A model generated the notes under the pieces. It worked only from the letters and a program-made list of their open reading frames with translations. It did no database searches and was not told the origin of the DNA. Positions 48,073 to 60,668 of a DNA stretch of 64,000 nucleotides are shown here, in pieces (the first letter of the stretch is position 1; each line of letters begins with the position of its first letter). This DNA comes from Cryptomeria japonica (taxonomy: Eukaryota; Streptophyta; Pinopsida; Cupressales; Cupressaceae), in contig NC_081415.1 of assembly GCF_030272615.1 (NCBI RefSeq), positions 627,477,240 to 627,541,239 on the forward strand. Reading direction: 5' to 3'. Made by a program: the position numbers and the translations under genes.

Positions 48073-50000
48073 GAGAGCATTTTGCATGCATGTATTTTAT
48101 CATTGTTATTTTTGGACTATATCTTGGATGGCTCTTGGTAGCCAATAATTGTAGACTTCATTGTACTCTGATACATGAGAGGATATATATGAGGAGATCC
48201 CATATTTTGATGATATGCATTTGATATGTATGGATGTTATGTAGGATGGTGATTTTATGAGTTTATGCTTAGATGGATATGTGTATATGTATGCATTTAT
48301 GAGATGATTCCTATATGCATGTTTTATGATGATTTATGTTGTTGGATACTGACATATGAATGCAGATTTATACATGTGTGCATTTTTTGTTTGATGTAAT
48401 GCTTTATGTATGTAATGCCATGATGATGATGTATGCTTATGATGATTTATGAACAGGATTTTATGCTTCATGTTTGATATAATTATGAGATGATGATATG
48501 TAATGATGTTAATGCAAAGAATGAATGATTTATGTATGGATATGCATCTAGATGTTTTTAGATGAATGAAATATGGATAAACAAATGTAAAGTACAAATG
48601 TTTATATGATGATGTCTACATGAATGCATACGTATAATAGATATATAAAATGGTATGAACCAATGTTTGAGACAAATGGTTTTATGATTCTAAATGCCTA
48701 AATATGATAGTGCAATTAAAAAAGGATAATGAATGCAATGTAAATGAATCCTAAAATGAGCATAATAAGACATTTAATAATGAATGAATGAATGTACTTT
48801 TTTAACTAATGAATAGATGAATGTATGCAAACGATACATGATAAAGGATAATAAAGGATGATAATATGATAATGGATAACTGACACTAAATGAATGTATG
48901 GTAAATGGCTAATATAATTAGGGACAATTGATTTATATGAATGAATCTAAACATCTCGATTATGCAATGATGAGATGATATAAATGTTTAATAAATGATA
49001 ATGAACTATATGCATTTTAACCAACTAAAATGATATGAATGGTTCTTGATGCAAAATGCAACTAAATGTAATGGTCATGATATGATCATGATGAATGCAA
49101 GGTATTTTAGACTTTGCATGATGCATTGATGATGTATCAGAGTACTTGGTCGCGATTGTATCTAAGACAAGCTCAATTGGCATAGAACTTGCTCATTTTA
49201 ACTTTGTTCATATTGGCATACAAAAATCATACATATGAATGAGTGAATGGATGGGCGATATGCAACGAAATGCAACATATAAACAGATGAGATGAAATGA
49301 CAATCCATAGTGCTTTATTTTTCATCATTGAGCTTTAACATGTTGTAAGAAAATACAAGCATCTTGACATAATGATTCAAGATGACCAGAGTATTTCTTA
49401 CATGTTTTTGATATAGCAAGTTAATACAAACAACTTGATATAACGGGTCAAGTTGACTAGAGTATTGCTTGCGGAACAGACAAGGATCATCTCCGTTCAT
49501 GCATGACTTGGATCATCCTCCTTGATCTTGGGTTGATCATATCCTAAGACAAGTTCATACCTTAATAAGAGACAAAAAACCTTTATCCAATTTGGATGAG
49601 GTAGGAACCAAATAAGGAGCATTGTTCATGCAATCAAAATAGTATATACATAAAGAATAAAGAATATGGATCCTTGGAAATGGTTCATGCTCATATGGTC
49701 GAGGTATACGCTGTAGTCAGCAAGACATAGTGATCTATGATTGCATTTTGCATAAGATCACGTAGCTTAGTGAACTTCCCATGTAGACACCATTAGTACA
49801 TGCCCCAAAACTTCATCGGAATAATCTGCAAAAGATACACAAACAATGTTGTAGGAACCTGAGACATATAAACGAATGAATTACTCATAAACCAACCAAG
49901 TATTTGATAGCTTAACACATAATTTTCTTGTCAAAGAAAACGTCATTTTGTCTTTATTTTGGTAAGGAAGGATGCATCCTTGTTGAAGACAGTTTTGAGT
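48073..50000 (-). repeat. ATG-rich low-complexity tract (element B)
   Basis: From about 48130 to 49310 the sequence is dominated by ATGATG, ATGAATGA and TATGATG words, without genes. From about 49310 to 50000 it is ordinary AT-rich spacer. Element A has a CAT-rich tract in the same place, which is the same base pattern read on the other strand. Confidence 0.6.
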
Positions 50001-50018
50001 GTTGATGTTGATTGTTTG

Positions 50019-50280
50019 GTCAATGTTGAGAAGTGATCATCATGTGAGTATTTTCCAATGTTTGTTTGGTATCTGCTGAGATGAGTATGTACAACATTTT
50101 GTCATGTTTTTTATTGATTTTTGATGTTTTCTGATGTTTTTGGATTTTGTGAGACAATTTTCCAATATTTTTGGATTTTGAGAGATAGTTTTGATTTTTT
50201 TTTATTTTATTTTTTTTGGATTTTGAGAAAGTTTTGAATTTTTTTGGATTTTGTGAGATAGTTTTGAATGTTGAACCCAA
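50019..50280 (-). repeat. TTTTGGATTTTG repeats (element B)
   Basis: Units of about 20-35 bp, of the form TTTTTGGATTTTGWGAGAYAGTTT, repeat about six times. The 86-codon minus-strand frame over them (S-K-S-K-N repeats) is compositional. Confidence 0.6.
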
Positions 50281-50523
50281 CGAATCATAAGAATAATGTA
50301 TAATCCACTTCCATCAATAGGTTAAGGGCATTTCCCCCAGTTTTAGACATGACTATGAAAAAGCGGGATGCAAGACGCATGGAGTACTATCTCGTGATTG
50401 CAGATCAATAATAAGCCATGGTTTGGACGGATGGATGTGTGTGTAATGAATGTTTGACTAATGGATGAGTGGATGCAATGAACGTGATCGCAACAAGTCT
50501 AAAAGACAATGGAGCCATAGCAT

Positions 50524-51850
50524 TTACGAGTGGCGCTTGTTTGCCAGGTTTTCACCATCGCACTTACCCAAGGTGCCACCGAAGTGGTTGCTCACCATTT
50601 GGATGTATGATTTTTCTTTACTATGTTGATGTTTTTGTGGTTTCTTCAGGACATTTTTCTGAATGTTTTTGGTATTTTTGCCAGTATATATGGGAACCTG
50701 ATTCTCTGTGCAGCTTATGTATAAAACTGTTTGAGGTGCTTGTTGTTGATCGGATCTGCTAGCGGTTCTCCTTCTGAAGTTGCCAACTGATATGCCTTGG
50801 ACCCAAATACAGCAGTGACAACATATGGACCTAGCCAATTTGATTCAAACTTTCCTTGATGTTCTCGATTGGGTTGGTTACGAGGATTTTCTCAAAGAAC
50901 AAGATCACCTACCTCGAATGTACGAGGTCTAACTCGATGATTGTAGCTTCTGCTCATGCGTTGTTGATAGGCTTTGAGGTGATTGTATGTAGCTTGTCGT
51001 TTCTCATCAAGTAGATCTAAGTCTTGAAGACGTGAGACTCGGTATGCTTCATCATCTATCAGATTATGCAAGGAAACTCGTAGTGATGGTATCTCGACCT
51101 CAATAGGTAAGATAGCTTCTGCTCCATAGACCAGTGAGTAAGGAGTTGCGCCTGTAGGGGTTCGAATACTAGTTCGATATGCCCATAGTGCTGGATTCAA
51201 TTGAACATGCCAATCACGGCCGGCATCATTGACTATCTTCTTGAGGATTCTTAATATGTTTTTATTCGATGCTTCAGCCTAACCATTGCCTTGTGGGTAA
51301 TAGGGGGTGAAAAAGTGGTGTTGGATGTGAAATTTCTCACAGAGTTCACAGACATCTTGATTTTTGAAAGGAAAACCGTTATCTGTTGTGATGGACATGG
51401 GTACACCATACCGACAAATGATGTAATTGAGGATGAATGAGGCGATTTTCTTGTCGGTAACTTGGGTTAGTGGAACAGCTTCAATCCACTTGGTGAAATA
51501 TTCGGTGGTAGTAATAATGAATTTGTGGTCGTTGGATGAAGATGGATGTATTTTACCCACAAGGTCAAGACCCCATTGACAAAAAGGCCATGGTGTTGTG
51601 ATTGGTTGCAATTCTTGTGCTGGTGCATGTATCAGGTCTCCATGAACTTGGCATTTCTTGCACTTTCTGACAAAGTAGTAGGAGTCTTTTTCCATAGATG
51701 GCCAGTAGTATCCAGTGCGTAGGAGTTTCTTGGCGAGAGATGGACCACTTGCATGAGCTCCACAAATTCCTTCATGTACATCTTCCAAGGCTTTTGTTAT
51801 CTCATCCTGTTCCAGATATCGAAGGAGAGTACCATCAAGACTGCATCGGT
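50524..51850 (-). pseudogene. Integrase (element B)
   Basis: Minus strand, in order: DVHEGICGAHASGPSLAKKL, KCKKCQVHGDLIHAPAQEL (HHCC zinc site), LDLVGKIHPSS (first Asp), ITTDNGFPFKNQDV (second Asp), then GNG, stop, AEASNKNILRIL (Glu). The C-terminal part, NPALWAYRTSIRTPTGATPY and VRPRTFEVGDLVL, follows. The NGQAEASN motif has Gln changed to TAG, and VLRENP has Arg changed to TGA. It otherwise keeps one frame over most of its length. It catalyses insertion of the cDNA. Confidence 0.9.
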
Positions 51851-52470
51851 ATAGGGTTTCAGCAATAATGGTATATCGAGCAGTTTGGCAAATGAAGGTT
51901 TTACGTTGGTTATTCGATTGGTTAGGAGGAAGGGTGTGATCGCGGAGATAGGTGTAGAACTCACCGTACCATGGGGATTCGGAACCGACAAGGTGAGAAT
52001 ATCATCTCAGATTTGAGGATATCATAAGCGGGGATCCAAAGTTGTTCTACCAAGAACTCGTAGCGTGTTGAATTCTGTGGAAGATCTAGGAGAGATGCGA
52101 TAGTAGCCATAGCATCAGCAGTTCGATTCTGATCTCTTGGTATCTGCTCAAAGGTGATAGTAGTAAATGATGCCTTTAATTTATCCACCATTTGCTTGTA
52201 TGGCATGAGTTTATCATCCTTGGTCTGATATTCATCTCTTGTTTGTCGAATGACCAATTGGGAGTTGCCATATACTTATAGTTCTTGTAATTTCCATTGT
52301 ATGGCTAGCCTAAGTCATGTGATCAAGGCCTCATACTCTGCTATGTTGTTGGTGCATGGAAATGTGAGCCTGTAAGACTTCGGGATGTTGTCACCTTGAG
52401 GTGTGATAAACAAAATGCCTACCCTCGAGCCATGCCGAGTGTACGAACCATCAAAGTATAGTTTCCATGG
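51850..52470 (-). pseudogene. Archaeal-type second RNase H and connection (element B)
   Basis: KLYFDGSYTRHGSRVGILFI, SYRLTFPCTNNIAEYEALIT, then QLVIRQTRDEYQTKDDKL and FEQIPRDQNRTADAMATIAS. The T-N-N-x-A-E-Y-E-A-L motif is diagnostic of the extra RNase H in Tat elements. A stop (TGA) follows ALIT near 52315 and another (TAA/TAG) precedes the DSQL-like region near 52275. A frame change near 51970 leads into the integrase. Confidence 0.8.
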
Positions 52471-53945
52471 TTGTGTTGTTGTGATCAGGAATATCTCTTC
52501 ATCTGAAAAATTGGAAATGAGAGGATGATCGCCTATGAGTGGTGCTTCGGCCAACTGATCTGCAATAACTTGACCTTTGATAGCTTTACGGTCCACATAT
52601 TCGATGTCAAATTCACTGAGAATCATCACCCATTTGGCCAAGCGACCTGTCAATGTCGCTTTATTGAGTAAGTATTTGAGTGGATCAATCTTTGCAATGA
52701 GTTGTACTTTGTGTGTCAAAAGATAGTGCCTAAGTTTAGTTGTTGCCAAGATTACTGCTAGGCAAGCTCGCTCAATAGGGGTGTAATTGAGTTCATAGCC
52801 AACCAGTGTGCGAGAGATGTAGTAAAAAACACACTCTTTCCCTTCTGCATTATGTTGTGCCAATAGTACACCCAATGTTGTACTTGTTGTTGAGATATAG
52901 AGTAACAAAGGTCTGATTGGATCTGGTGGTATCAGCAATGGTGTATTCATGAGATAGTCTTTAAGCATCTGGAATGCTTGCTGGCATCTGGTATCCCACT
53001 GAAAGCAGATGTTTTTGTGTAGCAGATGTGTAAAGGGGTGACACTTATCTGCCAATTGTGCAATGAATCTTTGGATGGATTGTAGTGGTCCTTGTAATGT
53101 CCTAGCTGACTGATGTTCTTTGGAGGTGGCATGTCCATGGTTGCTTTGACCTTTGTTGGATCAACCTCAATACCTTTGCTAGAGACAATGTATCCTAGAA
53201 GCTTCCCTGAGGTTACTCCAAAGACACATTTCTTTGGGTTGAGTCGAACATGATATTGTTCCAATCTATCAAAAAATTTATCTAATATGTCTAGATGACC
53301 TTCTCTGGAGAGTGATTTTGCTAGTAAGTCATCAACATAATCTTCCATCATAGTATGCATCATGTCATGGAAGATGGTGGTCATTACTCATTGATAGGTT
53401 GCTCCTGCATTCTTGAGGCCGAAAGGCATTACATTCCAGCAGTATGTGCCCCATGGACATGTGAAGGTTGTCTTATGTTGATCCTCTAGTGCGATCTTTA
53501 TCTGATTGTATCCTGAAAAGCCATCCATGAGTGAAAGCATGGCATGTCCTACTGTTAGGTCCACTATAATGTTGACGCTTGGTAGGAGGAAGTCATCCTT
53601 AGGACATGCCTTATTCAGATCTCTAAAGTCAGTACAAATACGGATGCCCCCATTTGGCTTGTCGACGGGCACAATATTGGATATCCAATCTGCATAATCA
53701 ATTGGTCTAATGAAACCAACATCTAGGAGTTTCTTAAGTTCTGCTTTGACTAATACTGCAATCTGAGGATGCATCTTACGAAGCTTCTACTTGACAGGCT
53801 TGGCTCCTTCTGCTATGGTGAGGTGATGCATGACTAACTCAGAATCAAGCCCAGGCATGTCTGCATATGACCATGCAAAGTTGATCTTACGCTTTTAAAA
53901 GAACTCTACAAATTTAGGTTGTTCCTCTAGAGTTAGAAGAGATGT
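52470..53945 (-). pseudogene. Reverse transcriptase and first RNase H (element B)
   Basis: RT motifs on the minus strand: LKKLLDVGFIRPIDYADWIS, GGIRICTDFRDLNKACPKDD, HAMLSLMDGFSGYNQIKIAL, YCWNVMPFGLKNAGATYQ, then MMEDYVDDLLAKS (YVDD near 53325). The RNase H follows: LLYISTTSTTLGVLLAQHN, GKECVFYYISRTL and LSEFDIEYVDRKAIKGQVIA. Stops occur near 53895 and 53787 and after ATYQ (53385-53387), and a one-base indel near 53100 shifts the frame. Confidence 0.9.
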
Positions 53946-55153
53946 CAGATGTATGTGGTGAGGAATTTTAGGAGTCCCTACGTTGTATTCTTTTGTTTCC
54001 TCGATGAGAATCGTTGATTGTTCCCGTTGTGTGCTACAGGGAAGGATGTCAAACCTTTCATCCTCAGGTGCCTCAGAGAGGTTTTCACCGTTGGATACGC
54101 TCTTTCTTTTTACTTTTGTTGAATCAAACAGTACCACAGTGTGGTTTTCACTGGAAGATCCATGTTTTATTGTTATATTTTTGCAGTTGAAAGGTTTGGC
54201 ATCCGCCCTGAAGTATGTTGCGCTATTAATTCAATGGCGGATCCATCTTTGTGATCCCCGCTTGGTATGTTATCCCGTAATTCCAAAAAGTCATTTATCG
54301 CCTCATCGTTTTGGAAAAGGTCAAGACATGGGGGATTTGGTTGGTTCCATTTGATGAGTTCAGGATGGATAATGGGCATTACTTCATCGATTAGGTTAAG
54401 TTTGTTAGATGTGTCAGTGAGGGTTAAGACGGTGTGGTGAAGGTCATTGATGGTACTCTCCCTGTCAGAATCAGGCGTAGGATGTGACGTAGGGTTTGTG
54501 GAAGAAGTTTCCAGCTCAGGAACCCAAGAGGTCTTTATATGTGCTTCTCCGTAAATAGGGACGTCTTTGTGAGGTGGAGGTAGTGGTGTGTCTTCCTCAT
54601 CTAAAGTATTAAGCTGGATGAAATCAAATTCCCAGTCATGTGAGTCGGTCTCTGAATCACTTTCCAGTATATGATTACTATACCATACTGGGATGTCCTT
54701 TGTGTTAAACACTATAGGTGTGATCGGTTGATGTACCTTTGTAGATGAAATGATCGGAGCTGCAGGAAGGATGATAGGGATCAATGAATCCGATACGAGG
54801 AGCATTGGTAATGTTGACTCTATTGCTTCTGCTGGAACCGCTGGTGTCGTAGATACTGCTATGGGTTCTGATATAGTTGTTGCTGCTAATGGTGCTATTG
54901 ATGTTATTGTTGTTGCTAATGGGATCACTGGTTTGATTGGTGGGATGATTGGCATTGTAGATGGTTGCGTTGGGATTTTGAGCCTCGGTGGGGGAGTCGC
55001 GATGGTGTTTGATGTTTCTTTGATAATAAAAGGTGTCCTCTTTGCAATAGGCTGATATAGTGGTTTGTTGGGTTTTCCTTTGAATCTGAGCTTAGGAAAG
55101 ATCTCTTTTTGAAAGCCTAGGCCTGTATTATCCTTGGGCTTTAATTCTGGCAA
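53946..55153 (-). pseudogene. pol linker (element B)
   Basis: A proline/isoleucine/threonine-rich linker between G-patch and RT, with a 326-codon open frame (54173-55153). It holds KDIPVWYSNHILESDSETDS and the LI-W module (HPELIKWNQPNPPCLDLFQN, DEAINDFLELRD) that also occurs in A and, twice, in C. Near RT it reads HHIHLTSLLTLEEQPKFVEF. A frame change near 54150 separates the two parts. Function is unknown. Confidence 0.6.
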
Positions 55154-55381
55154 CAGTGGTTCATGTCTTCCTTACTCGCAAGGTCCCAAAGCACTCTGAC
55201 CATCATAACCCATTCTTTGCATAATGAGGAGGCCTTTTCCATACTGATCTGTGGGAAGTGTAGCTTGTGGCATATCGGTGGTGATGGGATCTTTATAGAT
55301 CCATTCCGCTAAGTCCTCATCTCTGGTTTCTTCTTCTTGACTCTGTCCAAGGATGAAAGGCGTCAAAGCACATGTTGGCAT
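55090..55381 (-). pseudogene. G-patch domain segment (element B)
   Basis: The minus strand reads DQYGKGLLIMQRMGYDGQSA, LGPCE, a stop (TAA, 55172-55174), GRHEPLLPELKPKDNTGLGF. This glycine pattern is a G-patch. The same domain is in the same place in A and C. Confidence 0.7.
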
Positions 55382-55402
55382 GATCAGTGGTGTTTGAAGT
55401 AA

Positions 55403-56233
55403 CTACTAAGGTTTTCCACGTGTTCTAGGAGAAGTGGGCATTTGTCCCACACAAAAGAGTTGACTCAAATTGTATTCCCCAGGACCTTCCTCTGCTATTT
55501 TCATCTTAAGCTTTTCTTGTTTGGGTATAGTGGTGTTTGAACTGGCAAGAGAGGCTGGACTTATGTATGATGTAGAGGAGATGGCTTCTCTATTGTTAGG
55601 AACGGTAATCTCTGGTTGATGACTGATATTATGACAATATGCAAAGGGATTTGTATCGCCCAGGATTGTGATCTCTACACCGTTATGTGGGAATTTAATA
55701 CACTGATGGTAGGTGGATGGAATGGCTTGCATGGTGTGTATCCAAGGTGTTCCCAATAACAAATTGTATGGCAGAGGAAGGTCCAGAACTTGACAGATGA
55801 TGTGCTTCACCACAGGGACCACTCGGATTGGTAGTACCACAGCTTCTTTGGATGAACGCTCTGCATCATCATAAGCTTTGATTGTGATCTTCTTATGAGG
55901 ATCCACTGATTCTATTGCATATCCCAAAGTTGTGACCAACTGCAGTGTACAAATATTTAGGCCTGCTCCATTATCAATCAAGACTCGCTTGATCTTATGC
56001 TGATTGATAAATCCTTCAATGTGTAGCGAAGCATTATGAGGTTGTTGGAAGGAAGAGTTGTCACTTTTGGAAAAAGTGAGACAAGGTGATGACTTTAGAC
56101 TTCCAACCATGGCTTGGAATTGATCTGTATTTAGGTTTGCAGGGACTGATGCCTCTTGGAGAGCTTGATCCAAGATTGTTTTATGAGACGGAGATAGGCG
56201 CAATAGCTCTAGGATAGATATCAATGCGGGCAT
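55403..56233 (-). pseudogene. Aspartic protease (element B)
   Basis: Minus strand: SILELLRLSPSHKTILDQAL, then HKIKRVLIDNGAGLNICTLQ (D-N-G active site, the usual Tat form), ITIKAYDDAERSSKEAVVLP, LDLPLPYNLLLGTPWIHTMQ and STYHQCIKFPHNGVEI. It runs open for 275 codons to a double stop near 55406. It is in frame with gag, separated by one TAG (56243-56245), so gag and protease were probably a single polyprotein. Confidence 0.9.
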
Positions 56234-56242
56234 TTTGTCTAA

Positions 56243-58015
56243 CTATTCCACAAGATTGTATTGCTTTGGGATAGATGGGGTGCCTTGTGGAGCTACCTTT
56301 ATAGTAATCTTGTTGCGACATGTAACAACATTGCAAGTGGAGCTGGGATTTTTTATGGTTATAGTTGCAATTTGTTCACTGGCATCGTACAGGTGATTTA
56401 CAGTGTAATTATACACGGCTTGTGTATAATCAATGGTATCAGTGCCTCTCCTAGAAGTAGAAGGACCCCTTCGATCTGGTGATGGAAGTGGATTTTTGAA
56501 CATCAAATGATCATTGTTTGTTGTCTTTGGGTCATGTCCTTCGATTTTGATTTCACCTCGGTCAATAAGATCTTTTAATCTGTGACAATTGCTTGTCTTG
56601 TGTCCTCTCCCTTGATGGAAATCACAATGTTTAGTATCCCTCCACCATGCAGGTTTGACTTGAGGTTCATAGTTTGATGTTTTGGGTAGGGTTGCCAGAT
56701 TTTGAGAAACCAGTTGTCGTAACACTATTTCGATGGGTTCCCCTAAGGGAGTGTATGTTCCCTTTTGTTTTTGTTGACGAGGTCTGGGTTCATCATGAGA
56801 TGTGATGCGGCCTTGATTTGGAGGAGCAATTGTGTTAGTCTGAGGTGGGGGATTCTGTCCTGCAAATCGAACTACAGGTTGTGCACTTTTGATAGTTCTA
56901 GCATCCACAACCCCGTCGTTGACAACATTTTTGTTCTTGTTCCAAAAGCTTGGTTTGTCACTATTGAAGCGTGGGCGAGGGCCATCCTTTGGCTCATTAT
57001 AGATTTTGATAAGTCCTTTCTTGATGAGAGCCCGCTCACATTTTAAACCTTTGGTGATCATGTCATTGAAAGAGTCTGTGTCTTTGACATCCAGGTGAAA
57101 TTCCATTTCTTCGTTTAAGTTGGAAATAAATATTTCCACTAGTTCTTGTTCAGGTAACTGAAGAGAACGTCTGCTAGACTTTTGACACCATCGTTGCAGG
57201 AATACTGAGAATAGTTCACCTAGTTTTTGTTTAGTGTTACATAGATCAGCCATGGTGATATCACATTCAATGTTATGAGAGTAATGTGCCAAGAACTTTT
57301 GAACTAGCTCTTCAAAGGTCCTAATGCCACCTGGTAGTCGAGAAAACCATGATGTGGTTGTTCCTCCCAAGCTTTGGGGAAAAAGGCGCATTAGGTATGT
57401 ATCTTCATATGCCACTTCGAGGCAAGCTGAATGGAATTCTCTGACATGATCGCGAGGATCTCCTTTTCCTCGATACTTTTCGAACTTGGGTGTTTCGAAC
57501 TCTCGTGGAAAAGGTGGCATATAAAGATTTCTATCAAAGGGATAGGGACAAATGTCATTGAGTGAAAATTGATTAGTCTTCACACCACTATGAAGTTGTT
57601 GGGCGAGATTTTCAACTTGTTGCCTCAACATCTCTATTTTATTTGGAGGAGGTGGTGGTGGGTTACCTCGAGGAATGTTATATCTGATGGGATCTCTACC
57701 TCTTTCTTCCTCATGGAGACTTTGTCATTCTGATGCTTGTCTTAGTTGTGCAAGATCAAAGTCAAAGGGGAGTTTGACTCCTTCTTGAGCAAGCTTTAGA
57801 AAGTGAGCATCCACATTGCTTCTGAGTATTTCGTCAAAAAGTTTGTTAAAGAGAGGGTTGTGTTGAGCCCTTTCTATTGTTGCAGGAGTAGGAGTACTTG
57901 GGTTTTCGTCATTAGCATTTCCTCCAAGTGATTCTTGAAATTCATTGATATTTTCCTCCTCTTCTTCTTCAATTTCTATTTCTCGTTGCCTTGACTGTGA
58001 TCGGGTATGAGCCAT
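56243..58015 (-). pseudogene. gag polyprotein (element B)
   Basis: Start chosen at ATG 58013-58015 (MAHTRSQSRQREIEIEEEEE), a typical Tat gag N-terminus. It is interrupted by TGA at 57725-57727 and continues in the same frame to TAG at 56243. The capsid region shows YPFDRNLYMPPFPREFETPK, GDPRDHVREFHSACLEVAYE and LGGTTTSWFSRLPGG. The zinc finger follows (WWRDTKHCDFHQGRGHKTSN, C-x2-H-x4-H-x4-C form). Gag packages element RNA. The two stops are the only breaks. Confidence 0.9.
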
Positions 58016-60344
58016 TTTGTTTACAATTTTTTGTTGAAGTTGGGTGAAAATGATGATGATTTGTTGATGAAATGAAAGATTGATGGTTGGTGAATTGTGT
58101 TGCATGTGGATCTCTAGCACTTTAAAGGTAGATGTGACCAAAATTCTTTCTTTGAATTGCTTGTTGTTTTTTATAAGGTTTTGATGTGATAAGGTTTAGA
58201 GAAATCTGAGATGTGTTACAGACTTAACTACCTAGTAATGAGAGGATTCACCCATAAACTAGTTTTAACCTATGTAGATATATCTCTTAGGATGAGCTTA
58301 TCCTAGATGTAGAAACAATCTAGAAGTGATGTGATGTGTTTGATTCAAGCAATATCCAAAAGAGAATTTAGGACAAGAACCTCTTAATGTTTTGAGAGTT
58401 GAAAATGAATGAGATGATGGGTGAATGAGATAATGGATGAAATGTTTTAACTTCAATAAAAGCTTTGAGCTACAAATGGAACAAATTCTACCTCTTCCCT
58501 TTCGGGCGTTGGTGGCATTTCTCGAGCTACATTGTATGTGATACAAATGTCTAGGAAGAAGTTGGGATTGATCTTGCCTCCTTGGTTTTTGTGATAACTC
58601 AAAGCTCTATATTGCATAAAAGCTCTGCGGTTTAATGACTCTTAGTCAAATTCGTTTGATTTGCCTTGAAGGTATAGACGCATGCAACGTAGAAAATCTT
58701 TATGAGAGACAAAGATTTGTCTATTTAGATAGAATAATTTCCTCCTTTTGATTAAAGCCTTTGATCTCAATGGTCTTCTTTTCAAGTTGATGTTTTGATG
58801 AAGATTCTTTTTTCTCAAGATGTGAAGAATGGTCATATAGTTTGATACTTTTCTCTTTTTTTTTTATCTTTTTGGTTGTTTTGATAAATATTTGGTTGGA
58901 TGAATACTTGTTTTGATTTTTGGATTTTATGTTGTTTCTTTGACAAGAAAACAAAGCAAGCACACAAACACAAAAATGTTGCCTCAAAAGGCACAAATAA
59001 GTGTGGGTCTAGATCAACCCAATCTTTGAACTTTTTATGACCCTTTAAGTGTATTTTAAGTGTTTTTCCTTCCAAAGCCTGAATTCGGCTCAATTTGTAC
59101 TTGGTATTTGACTAAAATGAAAACACTTCAAACACTTTGTATCCCTAAGGTCAAATGGTCAGTTGCGATAAATTCAGCCCACATCTTGATATTTCTTCGA
59201 CTTTGGTACTACATACCTTATGAATCCTCGTCGTGGCAGGTAAGGATGTGATATACTGAGTCTTGCACGAGCATAACAAATAGATGATCCCTATGATGGG
59301 GGAGTCACCACTTTTATCAAGCCACAAGTGACTTTTCAAAAAGCTATGTTTCTACTCAAAGAAATATGTATGGTGAGTATCTTGGGAGCAGAACCATCTA
59401 TGCTCTTGCACTGAATTATATCACAAATATCCTCAATTAATAGAACAAGTGGGCTACTACTTAAAGGTGTTTAGTAATTTTTTATATCTTTGGACATAAG
59501 TTCATTCTGCAGTCTCACTTAAGAGCCTTGTAACTTGTGGTGGGGCCCATTTGTCCTTTCGGCAAGTTACACTGTAGGAACAGCTATACCCAAGGCTACA
59601 ACTTTTGCTCTCACCTAATTTTTATAGCGGCTCGAAGGATTTACCGCGCAAGGTCGTTCCCAAGAGTGATGTGTCTTTTGGTAGGCCCCTCTTAAAAAGA
59701 TAAAAATTTGAGTGTTACTAACACTTTCTCTTGCACCTAAGACCATGAAAGCCAAGGGAGAAGATAATGTGTGTTAGAAGTAGGACCACTCGACCAACCT
59801 TTTGCACAAGTGTGCCAATCACGAAAAACACTTGTTCTTTTTAACTTGCTTATTGCAATGATTTTCTATCTAATTGGAGATGTTGCTCCAACAACCATGA
59901 TGTTCTTTTTAACTTCAAAGGCAATATATTTAAGTAACTAGGAAAATGAAATCTTGGTCAACTTAATAAAAGGCACGTTTGCTTGAAGTAAATCGCTTGC
60001 AAAATTGAAACAAGTTGATTGTGAATTTTACTTGCACCAAAATTTGAAGTGTAGATTGTAAATTTTAGTTTGATGCAAGAAAGAAATTTGTCTTGTCTTG
60101 TTTTAAGCACCAAAATAAAATGAACCTAACTTGCGAGGAAGTAAATTTGTTTTGTTCAATTTTCAAAACACCAAAAACAAAATTTTGATTTTAAGGAAGT
60201 GAGTTTTAGACCTGCACAAAAAGCAAACAGTTAGTAAAATCCACACCTAAGGGGGGCTTCCACAAGCCTAAAATAAGTCAATTTTTTGGTTACAAGGCCT
60301 CCCTTACAATGTTATGTTACAATAGTGCTAGTCTGTGTGAAAAC
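58016..60344 (-). other. Leader of element B
   Basis: About 2.3 kb of untranslated leader between gag and the 5' motif array. I see no ORF with recognisable content. Short frames at 58298-59339 have no family features. Confidence 0.5.
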
Positions 60345-60600
60345 AGAAGCGCTAGTTAACCAAAAACACATTTTTACAGAAACAAAAGCACTAAAAGAAG
60401 AATTTGACAGTGAATACAAAAGCGCTAGAATAAACTCAAAAGCGTTAAAATAAGAACAAAAGCGCTAAAACAAGCGCAATAGCGCCAAACTTGAGACAAT
60501 AGCACTATTGTAAAAACAATAGCGCTAGAATAACAAGTTGCAATATCGCTACAACACGATCAAAAGCGCTAAAGCGCGACTTGTGTGTCAATTTCAACAT
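60345..60600 (-). repeat. TAGCGCTATTG motif array, 5' side of element B
   Basis: About 11 copies of the same motif as at 45565-45815 but in opposite orientation: the plus strand reads CAATAGCGCTA or CAAAAGCGCTA. It lies about 70 bp from the PBS. Confidence 0.8.
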
Positions 60601-60646
60601 TCAAACATGTTAGTTGGGTTTTTTTTTTAAAGTTTTTGGGTGCTTC

Positions 60647-60666
60647 GATTCACGTCGGGTTCACCA
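60647..60666 (-). other. Primer-binding site (element B)
   Basis: The minus strand reads TGGTGAACCCGACGTGAATC two bases after the LTR. From memory it is a full match to the 3' end of plant tRNA-Trp. Confidence 0.75.
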
Positions 60667-60668
60667 AA

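Noticed and set aside
50469-50762. Plus-strand 97-codon ORF with hydrophobic segments
   Set aside because: It is antisense to the integrase tail of element B. It has no start context or family match.
54750-55055. Plus-strand ORF of repeated Gly/Ile/Val residues
   Set aside because: It is antisense to the Pro/Ile/Thr-rich linker of element B and has no family features.
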